Shown here: positions 13,401-25,350 of the stretch, piece after piece
How the letters are laid out: every line of letters starts with the position of its first letter
Position numbering within the stretch: position 1 is the first letter of the stretch
Assembly (NCBI GenBank): GCA_932521025.1
Contig: OW051469.1
Coordinates: forward strand, 5,716,398 to 5,780,397
DNA length: 64,000 nucleotides
Reading direction: 5' to 3'
Source of the DNA: Oscheius onirici
Taxonomy: Eukaryota > Nematoda > Chromadorea > Rhabditida > Rhabditidae
Made by a program: the position numbers and the translations under genes
Notes under the pieces: model-generated
The model's input: only the letters and a program-made list of their open reading frames with translations
Databases searched by the model: none
What the model was told of the DNA's origin: nothing

Positions 13401-15256
13401 GTTTGAGTTGTCGCGTCGTCTGACACCAGTTACGAGGCGGACTGTTTGAACGGCTTGTACACATAGTCTCGCTTCATGTGTCGCATTATACTTGAACCTT
13501 TTGATTCCTCTTCTCAAAATTGCTCATATGAATGGCATTCCGTAGCAGTGATCAATGACTTTGCGTGTCAGGTTACCGCGTGCTTCTTTGTGAAAAATGT
13601 TTTAAACTTTCCTCTGGTGCCAGTTGTACAATTGTTTTCTTGGCAAGTGACCGCCAATTCCCTCGTTTGAGGCAGCTGTCCCTCTCGTACCCTATAAATT
13701 CAGTCAACTCCACGCACCACGAGGCTCATGAGTGATCAGAAATCTTTGTAGATCACAATGGGAAAGACACTCTCTGATGAAACAGTTACTGTTCCAAATG
13801 ATTGAAATGAGACCCGACCTAAGCTCTGTCTTTTAGACTATCAGTACAGTTTAGTTCTCTATAGCATTTCTTGTTAAGGAAACTTTTTGGCTTCTCTATA
13901 CTTTCTATGGTTTCCAAGTGAAGTCCCTCTTCCTCCCAGCTTGTGATTCTATATTGTAACGGTTACAGTTTACTTCTGGAAAGCTAAAGACTGTTGAATG
14001 ACAAATTTAGAGATTCGCCTTTTTACAACCTTCGACTACTTCCCCGACTTTTACTCTCCTCTAATTACCAGTGGAACACCTACCTGAAGAGTACACGTGT
14101 TGCCGAACAGTTCAATTAATCCGATCAGAGCGTATTGACTTGTCAGAGAAGACAGATTCCTACCGATTAACAGAATCGAAAATAGTTCCCTCCAAACAAC
14201 TTTTTGCCTCTTTGCCAGCTGGTAGCTCTTCTATTTATGGCATGTGTCCTTCAAGAGGGCGTGTGAGAAATGTGTCGTTTTCGTCTGATGTTTTCGCATT
14301 GACAAAAGGGGTTCTTTCAGACACGGGCAACGGAACATCGGAGCCGATCCAGGCTGCCCTTCTTGGTGACCTTTCCAGTCAACGTCGCGCCCGTCTCGAA
14401 AGCTCTCTCCAAAGGGTCCATTATCGGTATTTTTGGTCTTCTAATAGATAAAAAAAGAGTTTAGATCAGCGAGCGCAGGAGCGGACGCCTCCTATTCCAT
14501 CAGAGCCAGTACTTCCGAAATGAAGGGCTCCCTGGCTCTGAATCGCGAAAATACGCGCTTTCTTCGCGCGACGAAGAAGTTTTTCAAGAAGATTTACAAT
14601 TCGGCCACGCTGCCGAACAACAAGAAACAGGAGCAGAAGGCCATGTCTGTAGAGCCGAGACGCTATGAGAGAGTCGAATATCCGGATCCGGTCTGGGTAC
14701 CGCCTCCCAGGTAAATTCATCCCTTTTCCTCTCAGTTTGAGCGTTCTCTCAAGAGGTTACTGTATTTATTAGAAACCTGTTTTTATCGACTATTATCCAG
14801 TAGGATGCGACTGAATTCTATCAGTGCTCAGTCTAAAGTTTTTTCTGAAGATCAAAAACACCGGTTTCTCATCAATACGATTTCCTTCAGTATCCGAATG
14901 GTCGATGACGACATCGAAGACGACCACACGTCCCGAATCGACTCGGTTTGTGGCAGTTCTCCCGCCACTGACAGCGGCGTCGAAGTCGACCGTTCCTCCA
15001 CTCCTGACCACAGCGTCGAATCCATTACCTTGACCTCTAAGAGCGACGACGACAACCAGGATCTCTCCTACAGCGAAATATTTGAGAATCTTCGTCGAGA
15101 AATGGTGAATTTTCATTCCTAAATTAGCAAAAGAAAAAATTTCAGCACCTCCTCCGTCAGAGAGACCACAAGATTCTGGCCGGGTTGCACTGGGCCGAAG
15201 AACAGTTGCGTACGGCCCGCCATGATCGTTTCGGTGTCCACGGATTCCTCGTCTAG
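7432..15256 (+). CDS. Orphan acidic/serine-rich protein with very long introns
   Basis: Not recognised. Six candidate exons chain without breaking phase into 279 codons: 7432-7547, 10332-10444, 14321-14365, 14470-14710, 14891-15104 and 15146-15256. The start METSTGGWYNGR follows a CTTTTTTAG acceptor by 10 nt, which suits spliced-leader addition. The middle has a basic helix-like stretch (RFLRATKKFFKKIYNSATLP) and a VEYPDPVWVPPP segment. The C-terminal half is acidic and Ser-rich (VDDDIEDDHTSRIDS, SKSDDDNQDLSYSEI), followed by a short coiled-coil-like end (NLRREMHLLRQRDHKILAGL). No signal peptide or membrane segment is seen. Introns 1 and 2 are 2.8 and 3.9 kb, far beyond the roughly 45 nt common in this window. 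The last three exons are most secure; the 45-nt exon and the first two are inferred from phase and splice consensus. Confidence 0.5.
7548..10331. other. Long intron 1 of the orphan gene, nothing recognised
   Basis: Contains an open stretch at about 9667-9856 bounded by CCACTAG and TCAGTAAAC that could be an alternative exon, but it has no protein-like signature. Nothing else supportable is seen. Confidence 0.4.
10680..10920 (+). mobile_element. tRNA-derived SINE
   Basis: The head (GCCCGGATAGTCAAGTGGAT) resembles a tRNA 5' half, closest by memory to tRNA-Lys. It has a pol III A box (TAGTCAAGTGG) and about 35 nt later a B box (AGTTCAATCCC). An unrelated body of about 170 nt follows, ending in an A9 tail at about 10910-10919. 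This is the standard SINE layout. Possible degenerate target duplications (TATAGAATATTGC before, TATAGTATTGC after) are weak. It lies in the second long intron of the orphan gene, same strand. Confidence 0.65.
10921..14320. other. Rest of long intron 2 of the orphan gene, nothing recognised
   Basis: Open frames such as 13013-13348 lack supporting features. No RNA gene or repeat was recognised apart from the SINE just upstream. Confidence 0.4.
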
Positions 15257-15468
15257 TCCCAGTGTCCTTAGAGAGAGAATTGTATCACTCACACATTCCA
15301 TACGGGTCTGCACTGCCAGTCTCTGACTGTCTACTTCCTCCTCGTTGAAAAAGTAGTCAAGCTATAGAGACGCCTCTAATGTTTTCTTTGCATTACAGTG
15401 CTCATTTGATTATTGACATACAGATTTAATAAAAGTGTAAACTGTACAACCCGTAAATGAGATCCACG

Positions 15469-18400
15469 TTACTTGTAGTTGATTCGGTCGATCGCCAGCT
15501 CTATTGCGAAGGCAACACGTTCTTCTCCGGCCCAATTGGCCAGTGTTTCGGCGAAATAGACCTCCGGCTGGACACGATTTTCCTTCTCTGCCTCTTCCAG
15601 ACTCTTCAAATTATTATTTATGTAAAAAAAGAATATATAAACCTGTGATAAGCTGGTCAAATGTTTCCTCATTCCAGAAATCGAGTCGAGACACGGCCAA
15701 AATAGGCGGCTCTTTTCATGGGCTTGAAGTTCAGTTTGAGGATGTACGCATTTGAATGTGGAAACCGTCAGTTCCAGATCGAAACACTCTTCTTTCAATG
15801 CTTCGTGTTCACTGAATTACATTTTAGAGAAAAAGTTCTAAAAAAGATCCAACTTTTTACACTCGTTTATTCTCAACCGGCCGTGTCCTTTCGTCAGCAC
15901 TTTGATCAGCTCCTGTTTCTGCATTTCTTCCGATAAATCGTACTTCAGCGTCTCAAGACCTTTGCCTCCGAATTCAACATGACTGAGCAGATCCAGTGGC
16001 GGGATTACGGTAGGCGCTTTGAAACTACCTATTGCTCCGTCCTGAAATCACTCTTGAATATTAAAAAGTGCAATAAAAATACCAGATAAGTGGCTCGAAT
16101 ATCTGCCTGAATGGGATTTTTCCAGCTGTTAAAGGGAACGATGAGACGCTGTTCGACCGTCTGTGTCCAAAGGAATCGAAGCGGCTGATGATAGAAACGG
16201 TTGTCGTTGATTCCATGACAGGCCTGCGGGAAGAAGGAAATCAGAAGGAGCGCATTCGACAGATTGTCCTCTTTGAAACCGAATCTAAATGCTGTTTAAG
16301 AGAGACAATAAAGTAATTCCAAACCGTCCATCGCCCAAGGAGAGCATTCCGAGAGCTTCATGTGCTGCTACCTGCTCTTGATGCTTCCGCGTGCTCCTCA
16401 TCCAGCTGATTACGGGTTCGTGGACTCGCCAGACTCGGGCCGCTCGAATCACCTCCAAATCGCCGCTATTTGTCATCAACTAAACTAAGTTTGTTAGAAA
16501 CAAAAAAGAAAAATACCATAGCTAGGCTTTGTAGAAGAGTATTCGTCACGAGACTGACAACATTCGATCCGGCCGCCTCGAGAATCTCCTGGACGCGCTC
16601 GCGGTTGTTCGTTGGAAGAAAGTGTTTCACATAGAAGAGCTGAACTTTGATTGAACAAAAGGTTAAATAGGGCAAACCAGTGTTTCGTAGGCTATTTTCT
16701 TCTGGTCGGGAGGAGCATTCTTGAACCTGATTCCAATAGCCATAGTCGTTCCGGCTATCACGTAGCAATAAATCTGTGCCAGAGATTCGAAATCGACCAT
16801 ATCCTCGCATCTATCCTCATTCATCAGATGTATTTTTAGTTCGGCGTCTGATATGTCGGATAGACGTTGTCGCGTCAGTAGATAGTTCTCAATCGCCGTA
16901 GGGACCATACTTTGGACGAAATCGAGGTCAGGCTGGATTGAATCCCACAGAATGAGATGGTAGCACAGCAGTCGAGTCATTATCTTAACTCTTTTGTTAT
17001 TTTTAAATAAACAAAAAAAACAAGATCTGGCTTGATTCCTTCGAGTTGGACAATGGAATTTGGGAGAGCTATTCTTTTGGCGATATACTCGTTGTTTGTA
17101 CGGAAGAACATGAGACCGAGGGCGACACAGGCCGCCTGCCCAGCCAGGTGCGTATTCACCGACTCTTTCTCCTAAAACTCAATTCAATAAGGTCAATTAA
17201 AGAAAAACAAACCCTGATATGACAGGAGGGAGGCTGTTGCATGGGGTTCAGACTGAATGTTTCCGTTGTCTGGACAGTCTGCGGCTGGAAAATGCACACT
17301 TTGCGCGGATGTCCCAACAGCATGTGGATCAGTCTTTCCACAATCGACGGCTGTTCTTCCATAAACGGCGGCTGTCGGGCCAAATATTCATTTCCCTGTC
17401 CGAGAGTGATCAGACCGACCGCGAAACCAGCGTTCAATCTGTACGCATAACGGTCGTTGGCTGGAGCCTCGTCCGCTGACAACGTCTTCCCAATCTAAAT
17501 AGTTCATTTCTTGGTTGAAACATGAAAAAACCTCGTTGATAATCTTGTTGACCAGGGTAAAGTTGCTGGTTTGGGCAAAGAGTAGACCCAGAGATGCTAG
17601 TCCAGCAGTCTAGAATGAATTTTATTCTAATAAATTGAAAAAGGGTACCTGATTGATGGCAGGAATGTTGATATTGAGCGTCGTCTGTCCGAAAAGGAAG
17701 GGCAGCTGTGTGCTGATCATTTTGTACGTTTTCATGTCTCCAGAACCGAGCTTAGCGACTCCGTATCCGATCAAAATGGCGACGGATTGGAATTCGTCCA
17801 TCGTGATCAACATCTCGCTGATATGGTAGGTACTGGAGAGAACGTGACCGTTCAGAGCGAATCCGTAGAGCATTCCGGCGGCCGTCTGATTGCTCATCTT
17901 TTCCTGATTGACACATAGCGAGACGATATATTCGCTGTCGAGTTTGACCAAAGAAGCGTGCCCGAGTCGAAGGGCACAGGCTACGCCGTTGTAGAACTCG
18001 CCCCATTCTCTGTACGGTCTCGTCGCCTAACCTTCTATTTTTAAGCAAAGAAGATAACTAAAACAAACGTCTGTAATAGGAATCTCGAAAGAGTTATTCG
18101 CCGGAAAGATTCTGGCTTGTAGACAGAGTTCCGGAACGACGTTTCCTTCGGCGTTTTGAGGAAAATCGCCTCGAGTTCGGAAGTCGTGCATGGCTCGTCC
18201 GAAGGCCTGCGCCAGATATCGGATACAGGTTCCGTGGAGGAAAACTTCTTGAATTTCGCGCTCGTCCGTCAAATGACTAGGCACATTTTTTCTAAATTTT
18301 CTTTTTAAAAATAAATGAAAAATTTCTTACAAAGTGGATGTGTTGATCAGGACGGGTCTATCGCTCCTCAACATTTCGTAAACACTTTCCATTCGTTTAT

Positions 18401-21400
18401 CCGTCGGCCATCGGGAAGCAGCTATCTCCGCGTTTGTCTGTTCTGTCGGGAAATCGCTGAATTATGTTATTTTGGTATTAAAATTTTCAAAGTACAAATC
18501 GGCCGATTGTAACTGCGGGTACATGTCTTCGGCTGATTGATTGAAGAGAAGAAGTTTTCCGAGAAACAGTCCCAGTGTGCACGGCAGCTTTTCAGCCCTT
18601 TTCCCTTTGAAATCAAACAAACTGAGCAACTTGGCACATTTCTGCTCGCCAGAGATCTTTTTGGAAAGTATTATTCGATGGACTTCGCTCTCCTGGCCAG
18701 CCGGCATCAATTTCTTCCATCTTTTGCCCAAAAGACGAAGAAGGTCGATTTGGTTCGTCACGTTGTTCAGACCGACGGAAATAGCTGGAAAAATATATGC
18801 AAAAGGGAGTAAAAGGGTTTACCAAGAATAAATTGCGCTATTTTCGGGGAATAAGTGAAAATCTGACTATTGTATCGGGCCGATTCCTGGCTGTGTCTGA
18901 GAATGGCTCCGAGAATGGCGTAAAGATTGAAGGCGCCGTCAAGATAGGGATTCTTTCCGAATTTCAGCCCCTCGCCGTTCATCGAGAACGTAGTCGGGAC
19001 CCTTCTCGGGAATTCCATCTCGTACAGGCGCAGAAGATGCTCGTGTTTCATCACTCTATTTTTGAAGATTTAAAACTTGAAAGAATAAAACCTACTCTGC
19101 TCCGATCCGTAGATATTCCACCAATTGCTTCCGAATTTCGTTCAAATCGTCCTGTAGAGCCCACTGCTGCCAAATTGAATGCATTGCCGCGAAAATACTA
19201 AAAGTCAATTAATTTCAAAACAAAATGATACTTACACTTGGAAATAGGGGAACATCGGAGCAGACATGTCCACCGTAACTTTGACATCGTTTCTGGGAAT
19301 TTGGATGGTAGTCGTCACACGTCCAAAAGATTTAATCCGGGCAAGCAGCTCGTCTTTCGACTGCGGAGGCCTTCTCATTTTGGCTGATGGCTGTTCCATC
19401 TCTAAGGCCGATTTCTGATCGTTTTGATTTTGAAAGTAGATTGAATAAGACGTACTGGAGCTATGAGGAAACTGTGCTCCTCGATTGTGACTCCGATTTC
19501 CTTGAGAATAAAGCGAAAAGCCGCATGAAGCAGATCGCAAATCGGCTCATTTTGTTTGAGAACAGCGCTCTCGTGCGAGTTGAATATTCTCCAATGGGCG
19601 ATGAGTGGACTGGCCTTTTCCGTGTTCGCGGCAGAAAGACACGTCGAGAACAGTTCTTCCACTGAATAAACTTGGTAAATTAAAAAAAAAACAGAAACAA
19701 ACCCATCGGATCGCCGTAAAGAGGACGAATTTTGAGCAGAGAAAAATCTTGTTCTGGAGAGACAATTGCCAGGACGTCGTCGATGGCCGGATGGAACGAT
19801 TTGATTCCAGTCAGCTCCGAAGGCCAGTTGATTGCCGATATTTTTGTCGGTCCAGCGAAAAGTGTCAAATAATGATCAGATTCCATCACAACAGTCATCC
19901 GTTCTTTCTAAATTTTACATTTTCCAAGCTAAAAGAAAAAAACCTCTAGATATGTGGCGTCGAGACATCCGAGAACGGCAAAAGATGCCTGGACGACGGA
20001 TTTTGCCTCTCGATCAGTCAGTTTGAACATTCGAAGCTGGTTGATTTCCGGCAGATGGTAGTTGACGAATACTTGTTTGCTGAGCGAATAGGAGAGGAAC
20101 GCCTTGGCAGCCGAGAATCCGACGAGCTCCTTTTTGTTTCCTTCGGACCAGATACATTCCAGACAGAATTCGGCGTAGAAGAGGTCGTTGTTCTGATCGC
20201 GGGTCAAGAATCTCGTCATGTTCGGTCTAAAACCACGTTTTAATAAAAACGGGAATTAAAGGTACCCAATTGTGCTGACAATAGACGGTTGTCCAGCCGG
20301 AGTATACCGAATTGAGGCCGTCTCATACGAAATGTTCGATCTCCTGGAAATTAACGGGTCAAGTGCCATCTGGATGGCTATTATTGTCCTGAGGAGCCGT
20401 CTGGCTCAGATTGTTGCTCGCGCGGCACCTTTTGACATCAACATCATGTTTATCTCGCTCGTCTGCCCTTTTTCGGCACAAAACTTACACTGGAGGTGAT
20501 CCGATGTTCGAAAGAGCCGGACTGTCCAACGGGAAGGTTCTTGTCCTGGCCAATCGCATCATTGACCTCGTCTCTACAGATGTGATGCCTTCTAAAAAAG
20601 TGATGATCTTTGACAACTCTGCCCTGACCAAACCTCCGTAACCCAATCAAAGACCCGTGACGATCCTGACTCCTGTCCCTTACTTTTTCCCCTAAGCTCG
20701 CGACTCATTTGCCATGCGCCAATTTTGTCTTTCGTCCTAAACCGAGCGGATCAACAAGCGAGTGTCTGGATTTAGCACGGCGTCGTCGTTGCCGTCGACG
20801 GAATCGTGAGAGAAAACGGCGTCCCCCTGCCCCGGATTAGGTTAGTGTCGTAGGCGAATTCAATACAAGAGACTGAGAAGGAGGAGGAGGTGCAGCTCCG
20901 TAGGCGTCTCACATTTCCTTTCAATTTTTTTAACTCCTACCTATTTTTTGGCAACACTTTATCTAGTTTTCTCTTATTATTTTTTCTAGTAAATTCTAGG
21001 TTTTTTTTCAACCCCCTAAAGGCCCAAAATTGTTTGTGTTTTCAGCTTGACTCTAGTAATAGACCCTCCTGTTTACCCGGATTTTATGTGTATCCCGGCC
21101 AATTCTCTAGCGATCAGGAGCAATCTCGTAATTGCCGTAGTTTAGGGCCGAAGGCGTGGAACGGAAATCTGATGTCTTAGCCTCCTCCAAAACATTCCGG
21201 GTAACAAATCCGTCAGGAGGAAGATTTGTGGCCGTCTGACCTTACACGGGTGGCTCCCAAATAAATCGCCCACATGTTTTCACGCCCGCTCCATGCATCC
21301 GTTCGCGCTCTTTGATTTAACTCTATTTGACGCCCTGGTCAAGAATTTGTTTAGAAAACAACCTGGTCACGATGGGAAACCGTCCAGGACATCAACTGGC

Positions 21401-23645
21401 AGCTAACAAAAGGCACGTATACCACTCGTGGACCACTCTCTATTCCCATGATCCAGAACTTTTGACGGATGCGATAAGGTGAGTCCCTTGGATTCAGAAG
21501 ACTGAATTTGATGCCAATTACAGCGAAGCTTGGCTGAAAGCTGCTGAACTGACACCGACTTGGGTCTGGGGCATAGTGGGACTACATGAGACGATGCATG
21601 CTACACACAGAGAGAACAAGAAGTTCGTTGCCATGATTCATCAGGTAAACGTTGAGGAGAACTAGCATAATCAGAAGTCGTTAGGTCAGAGAATTTCTTC
21701 ACAGTGTGATAAAGCTACACAAGTGTGACACAGAAATGGCAAAGAGCTTATCTTTTCGACTCGGAATGAGGCACAGGTTTGGATATGCGTATTTTTGAAA
21801 AATAAAGTATTCTAGACAGTACATGAATGAGGGCAATGACAACTCCTACTGGACTCCCTTTGCCCAACAACTCCCAATTTCGATAACTAAATGCTATCTA
21901 CACATGGCCAGCACGAATAATCGGTTAAAAAAATTAGCATTCGAAACTGAAATATGGCTCAGATTTCGGAAAATCTTTCGGATACCAGCCCACGGGGACA
22001 AGACGGAAGAAGAAGAGCTGCTCGAGTCTTGGAAGAAGTTCATGAATCTGATTGTGGAGGCTATGAAACGGGGATACGAAGGCTGTCCCAGCGAGAAAAC
22101 AGCGCTACGCTTGAGTATTACAAAGTGAGAAATGAGAATTCTGGAAAATAGCAATTTTTCAGCAGCATCATATCAATGGCACCGGTGAGATCAACAAGGA
22201 GTCGATCAGCTTGCCAGTTTTTGGAGCCGACTCTTTCTCCAGCTTTAAGTGAGTTCCACTGACAAAAATGAGAAAAGGAATGGGTTTCAGACTGCATTAT
22301 GGTTCCGACCACAAATTCTACGCCAGCAATAAGCCATGAACGAAGTCGAAGCATTCTCCGAAACCGAGTAGACCGTTCGAGTCGAGATCTATCTGCTCTA
22401 CGACGACTAAGCTCGCCAAACGGTCCAGGAACCCTTCTCACAGCCTCCGATCAACAACTTTTGAATTTGGCCAATCAGAGGAACGATGGTCGTCGATCGC
22501 TCACAATACCGCTGTCATAAATAAAAAAGCTACCTTCTAGACCTTTCGGAGTACTGAATGTCGGTCCTTTGGGCGTCGAGGAAAGATGTCTGTTGTGTGT
22601 GCTGCGGAAGACAAAAAGAGACGCTTTCAGTTCTTCGTCGGACATTTGTCGGAGATGATACAGTCGATGTGACTTGGTTCCACGATCGAAAGTCAGCAGA
22701 AGATCGTCAAGAGCATCGACCACGCTCATTTCCTCTTGTTCCCAGCAGAAAAGCCATTCTGCGATGTAATCTACAAGTCATTTTTAGAATAATTTGAAGA
22801 AAAGCGTACCCTTTCCTTTGTAGAGAAGAGGCAGCAATTCGCTTAGAGGATGCGTCAATGAATGTAGATAAATATGTTCGTCCTGCTTCATTCGGTACTC
22901 TTCCTCGTTGATCCAAGCCTGTTCGATCAGCAGGCCGTACTTCATCTTGTACACATTCCGGATCTAGAAGAAATGGTTTTATCTTATCAAAAATGGGAAA
23001 ATACCTTGAAAGGGACAAAGTAGGTGTATGGATGATCATCTGTATCATCGAAAAATGTCATATCCTGCTCTCCAATAACGGCCAAACAATGCAGGATGCC
23101 TGTATCTTTTCGGTCGTCTTTAGTCCGACCAAAACTGACGTATAGTATCTAAATAGATTTTGATTGTTAAAAAGGGGTAAAACCTTTTGAATATCATATT
23201 CCACGGAGATTCGCCGAATTAAATGTCCTGCGGCGGAACAGATGGCTACTGACCGTTTGGAGGCATACGCTATCACAATTATATTCTGGTCGACGCGGTA
23301 AATTGAAAAAAAGTTCGGGCCTGCCTGGAAATAAATTTTTTGCGATAAAGTAACTGTTTTTGCATGGCTCTAGTTGGTTGTTCTACACACAAGAATAGGG
23401 AACGCACAAGACTCCAAACAATTAGCGAAAACCAATTTAGAAACTATTACAACTTGTAATTGTCGAAGATATCTTCTAACGTCACGAAACACGGCATTTA
23501 GTTTTTAAGTAACTTGGTGGATAGTAGAAAAAATTCTCTTGTGCAGAAAAAGAACCTTTACAGCCTCTTCGATCTCCTTTTCCGAGAAGAGCACTGGCGT
23601 TGTGCTAGTCGCTATCATGGTCTCTTCTAGTCCCGACTCATTCAT
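15469..23645 (-). CDS. mat-2: Anaphase-promoting complex subunit 1 (APC1/Cut4/BimE; C. elegans mat-2)
   Basis: Largest scaffold subunit of the APC/C ubiquitin ligase that drives metaphase-anaphase transition. Reading right to left: start ATG 23645 (MNESGLEETMIATST) in exon 23556-23645; exons near 23184-23324, 23004-23148 and 22810-22963 match the APC1 N-terminal propeller (RNVYKMKYGLLIEQAW corresponds to human NVWPTKYGLLFE); exon to 22770 contains VVDALDDLLLTFD. A 1.9-kb intron follows, then 20489-20633, 20266-20343, 19944-20226 (EFCLECIWSEG), 19703-19907, about 19457-19661, 19236-19401, 19096-19197, 18823-19055 and onward. The proteasome/cyclosome repeats are clear (MLYGFALNGHV; AAGMLYGFALN; LCYHLILWDSIQPD; VAAHEALGMLSLGDGRFG). 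Stop TAA at 15469-15471. A trans-splice acceptor lies at 23669 and NASP ends 185 nt upstream, so the two are probably one operon. Distal exon boundaries are approximate. Confidence 0.88.
21372..22520 (+). CDS. Globin-like protein with basic/Ser-rich C-terminal tail, nested in an APC1 intron
   Basis: Six exons with consistent phase (21372-21478, 21524-21644, 21685-21776, 21816-22124, 22163-22248, 22291-22520) encode 314 residues. Residues 10-200 look like a nematode globin: helix A (RHVYHSWTTLYSHDPELL), a C-helix proline (AELTPTWVW), a helix E-F stretch (VAMIHQVREFLHSVIKLH) and a probable proximal histidine in LSFRLGMRHRQY. The N-terminus MGNRPGHQ fits an N-myristoylation signal, as in some C. 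elegans globins. The tail is rich in Arg and Ser (SHERSRSILRNRVDRSSRD). The gene lies wholly inside the APC1 intron, on the opposite strand; AATAAA (22520-22525) overlaps the stop codon and the APC1 exon begins only about 14-22 nt further. Family assignment is by pattern only; a diverged helical protein is the alternative. Confidence 0.6.
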
Positions 23646-23755
23646 CCAAGCGAGATGTAATACTGTTACTAGAGAGAACAAGTTGGCTAGTACTAAGCAT
23701 CGGATCGAAGGCGACTACGAAATACAAAACTATTTTATCAAACTGAGAATTTATT
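23646..23755 (-). promoter_or_regulatory. NASP-APC1 operon junction: poly(A) signal and trans-splice acceptor
   Basis: On the minus strand AATAAA (23750-23755) lies about 75 nt after the NASP stop. About 80 nt further a CTCTCTAG acceptor (end at 23669) precedes the APC1 ATG by 23 nt. This is the usual SL2 intercistronic arrangement; the operon is inferred. Confidence 0.55.
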
Positions 23756-23829
23756 CAAACGTTTACAATAAACCGGCCAAGAAATGAGTATCGAGTTATG
23801 ATTATACAGTGCATAAGATATGGGTGGAT

Positions 23830-25244
23830 TCAGGCGGTGGTAGGAGTCTCGGCTTCAAGAATAGGCGTGTCGCCACGAGCCTTCTTGGCAGTGTCAGTTT
23901 CTTCCGTGTCAGCAGGCCGCTTAGCGGGTTTGCGGACCTAAAATAGGTAGCTTATGCAATCAAGAGAGAAAGAACAAACCATATTGGTGATGTCAACGGC
24001 AAGAGCGTAAGTCTTTTCGATCAACTTCGTAGTTGTCGACGAGATACCAATCTCTTGACGAATGGCATCCATCTTGTTTTCGGTTTGCCGATAACTTTCC
24101 TCCGCGTCTTCAATTTTGAGGTCCAGATCGACGATGATCGACTTGAAGTTTTCAATATCCTCCTGGTTGACTCGCTTCTTTTCTTCATCCGTCTCCTCCA
24201 GAGCTTCGAGTTCCGCGATTTTGGACAGCAGAGTCGTTTTGGCCAATTTGTAGTATTCTGCTGCATTCTGGTAGTCACCTTTCATCTTGTGGGCACGAGC
24301 GAGGTAGAGATACGTCTGTGCCAAGATGCGGTCGTTATTGGCCAAGTGCTTCTTCTGCAGGTCGAGACACGAGTTCAGATCGTCGATTGCCTGAAAAAAA
24401 ATATTTTTACCAGTTATATACGAAGTGCTATACCTTATCGAAGTCATCATTGACCAAAGAAACGTCGGCAAGGTAGAAGAGAACGTCGGCCTTGTTCAGA
24501 TCCCAGGTCTTGTCCTGCTCCTGTTGTTCGCAGATGAGTCTGGCTGATTCCAAGACTTCCCAGGCGATTTGGATGTCGGTGGCTTCCTCTTCCTCTTCGT
24601 CCTCGTCGTCTTCGTCTTCCTCCTCAGCAACGTCAGCAGACTCGTCAGCCTTGTTCTCCTCCGTCGTTTCAGTAGCCTCCATGGCTTCCTCAGCGATAGA
24701 TTCCTCATTGGCCTCTTCAGCTTCCTCGACAGTCGTTTCGGCCTTGTCCTCTTCGGCCAGAGCTTCCTCGACTTGTGCCTTGATCTCTTCCTTTTCCGTT
24801 TCTGTAACAAATTGTGAAACTGATAAGAAGATTGGCCTACCCGAAAGGTTTTCAGGATTACCGAACTTTTCCTCATCAAGAGAATCGTCGGCATTGGGAA
24901 CAGGAAGATCCTTGGTCGCGTGGTCGATAATGTCGTCCTGCATACGAGCTACTTCCAACATGGCTCTGCCGTACCACAAGTGGGCATCGAAGCTGCCAGC
25001 TGTTACTCCGTGAAGCTCGACACTGAAGATACAAATATTACAAACACAGAAACAACAAGATCTACCCAAGAGTGACAGCATCCCCAAGTTTGTTGGCAGC
25101 TGAGGTGAAGTTATTGGCATAGAAGTCCCTCTTGCCTTCGGTCATCAGAGTCGCCATCGAGGCAAGCTGTTCCTCACGGCTGGGAACACCGTTGACCTCC
25201 GACTCGATGGGAGTTTCAGCGAAGGCGACCATTTCTGAATCCAT
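23830..25244 (-). CDS. nasp: NASP-family histone H3-H4 chaperone (SHNi-TPR protein)
   Basis: Nuclear chaperone that binds H3-H4 through TPR repeats and maintains the soluble histone pool. Start ATG 25244 (MDSEMVAFAETPIESE). The first TPR (EEQLASMATLMTEGKRDFYA, then AANKLGDAVTLG) is split by an intron, followed by FDAHLWYGRAMLEVARMQ. Next come an acidic Glu/Asp tract interrupting TPR2 (EEEDEDDEDEEEEEATDIQI), SHNi-TPR repeats (AWEVLESARLICEQQEQDK; DVLFYLADVSLVNDDFDKA; TYLYLARAHKMKGDYQNAAE), a coiled coil and a basic NLS-like C-terminus (VRKPAKRPADTEETDTAKKA). Stop TGA 23830-23832. The interrupted TPR2 with an acidic insert is diagnostic of NASP/Hif1/Sim3. C. elegans has two paralogs, so a numbered symbol is not assigned. 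It sits upstream of APC1 in a likely operon. Confidence 0.9.
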
Positions 25245-25350
25245 AAAATTGTTGTGCAGTTGTAAACAATGCGAGGTGAAGAGGGTGAAAATAGTAAAGC
25301 AAAGCCTTCCCGGTAAACAAGCATGTGCGCTCGGACCGGCTGAGGGGGAT

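Noticed and set aside
20272-20641. Plus-strand open frames that look coding (for example ending SALTKPP)
   Set aside because: The minus strand here gives phase-consistent APC1 exons (20489-20633 and 20266-20343) joining to clear APC1 homology; no plus-strand gene structure could be built.
24492-25013. Plus-strand Ser-rich open frame of 173 codons
   Set aside because: Antisense shadow of the Glu/Asp-rich tract of NASP; GAG/GAA codons read as CTC/TTC/TCC on the other strand.
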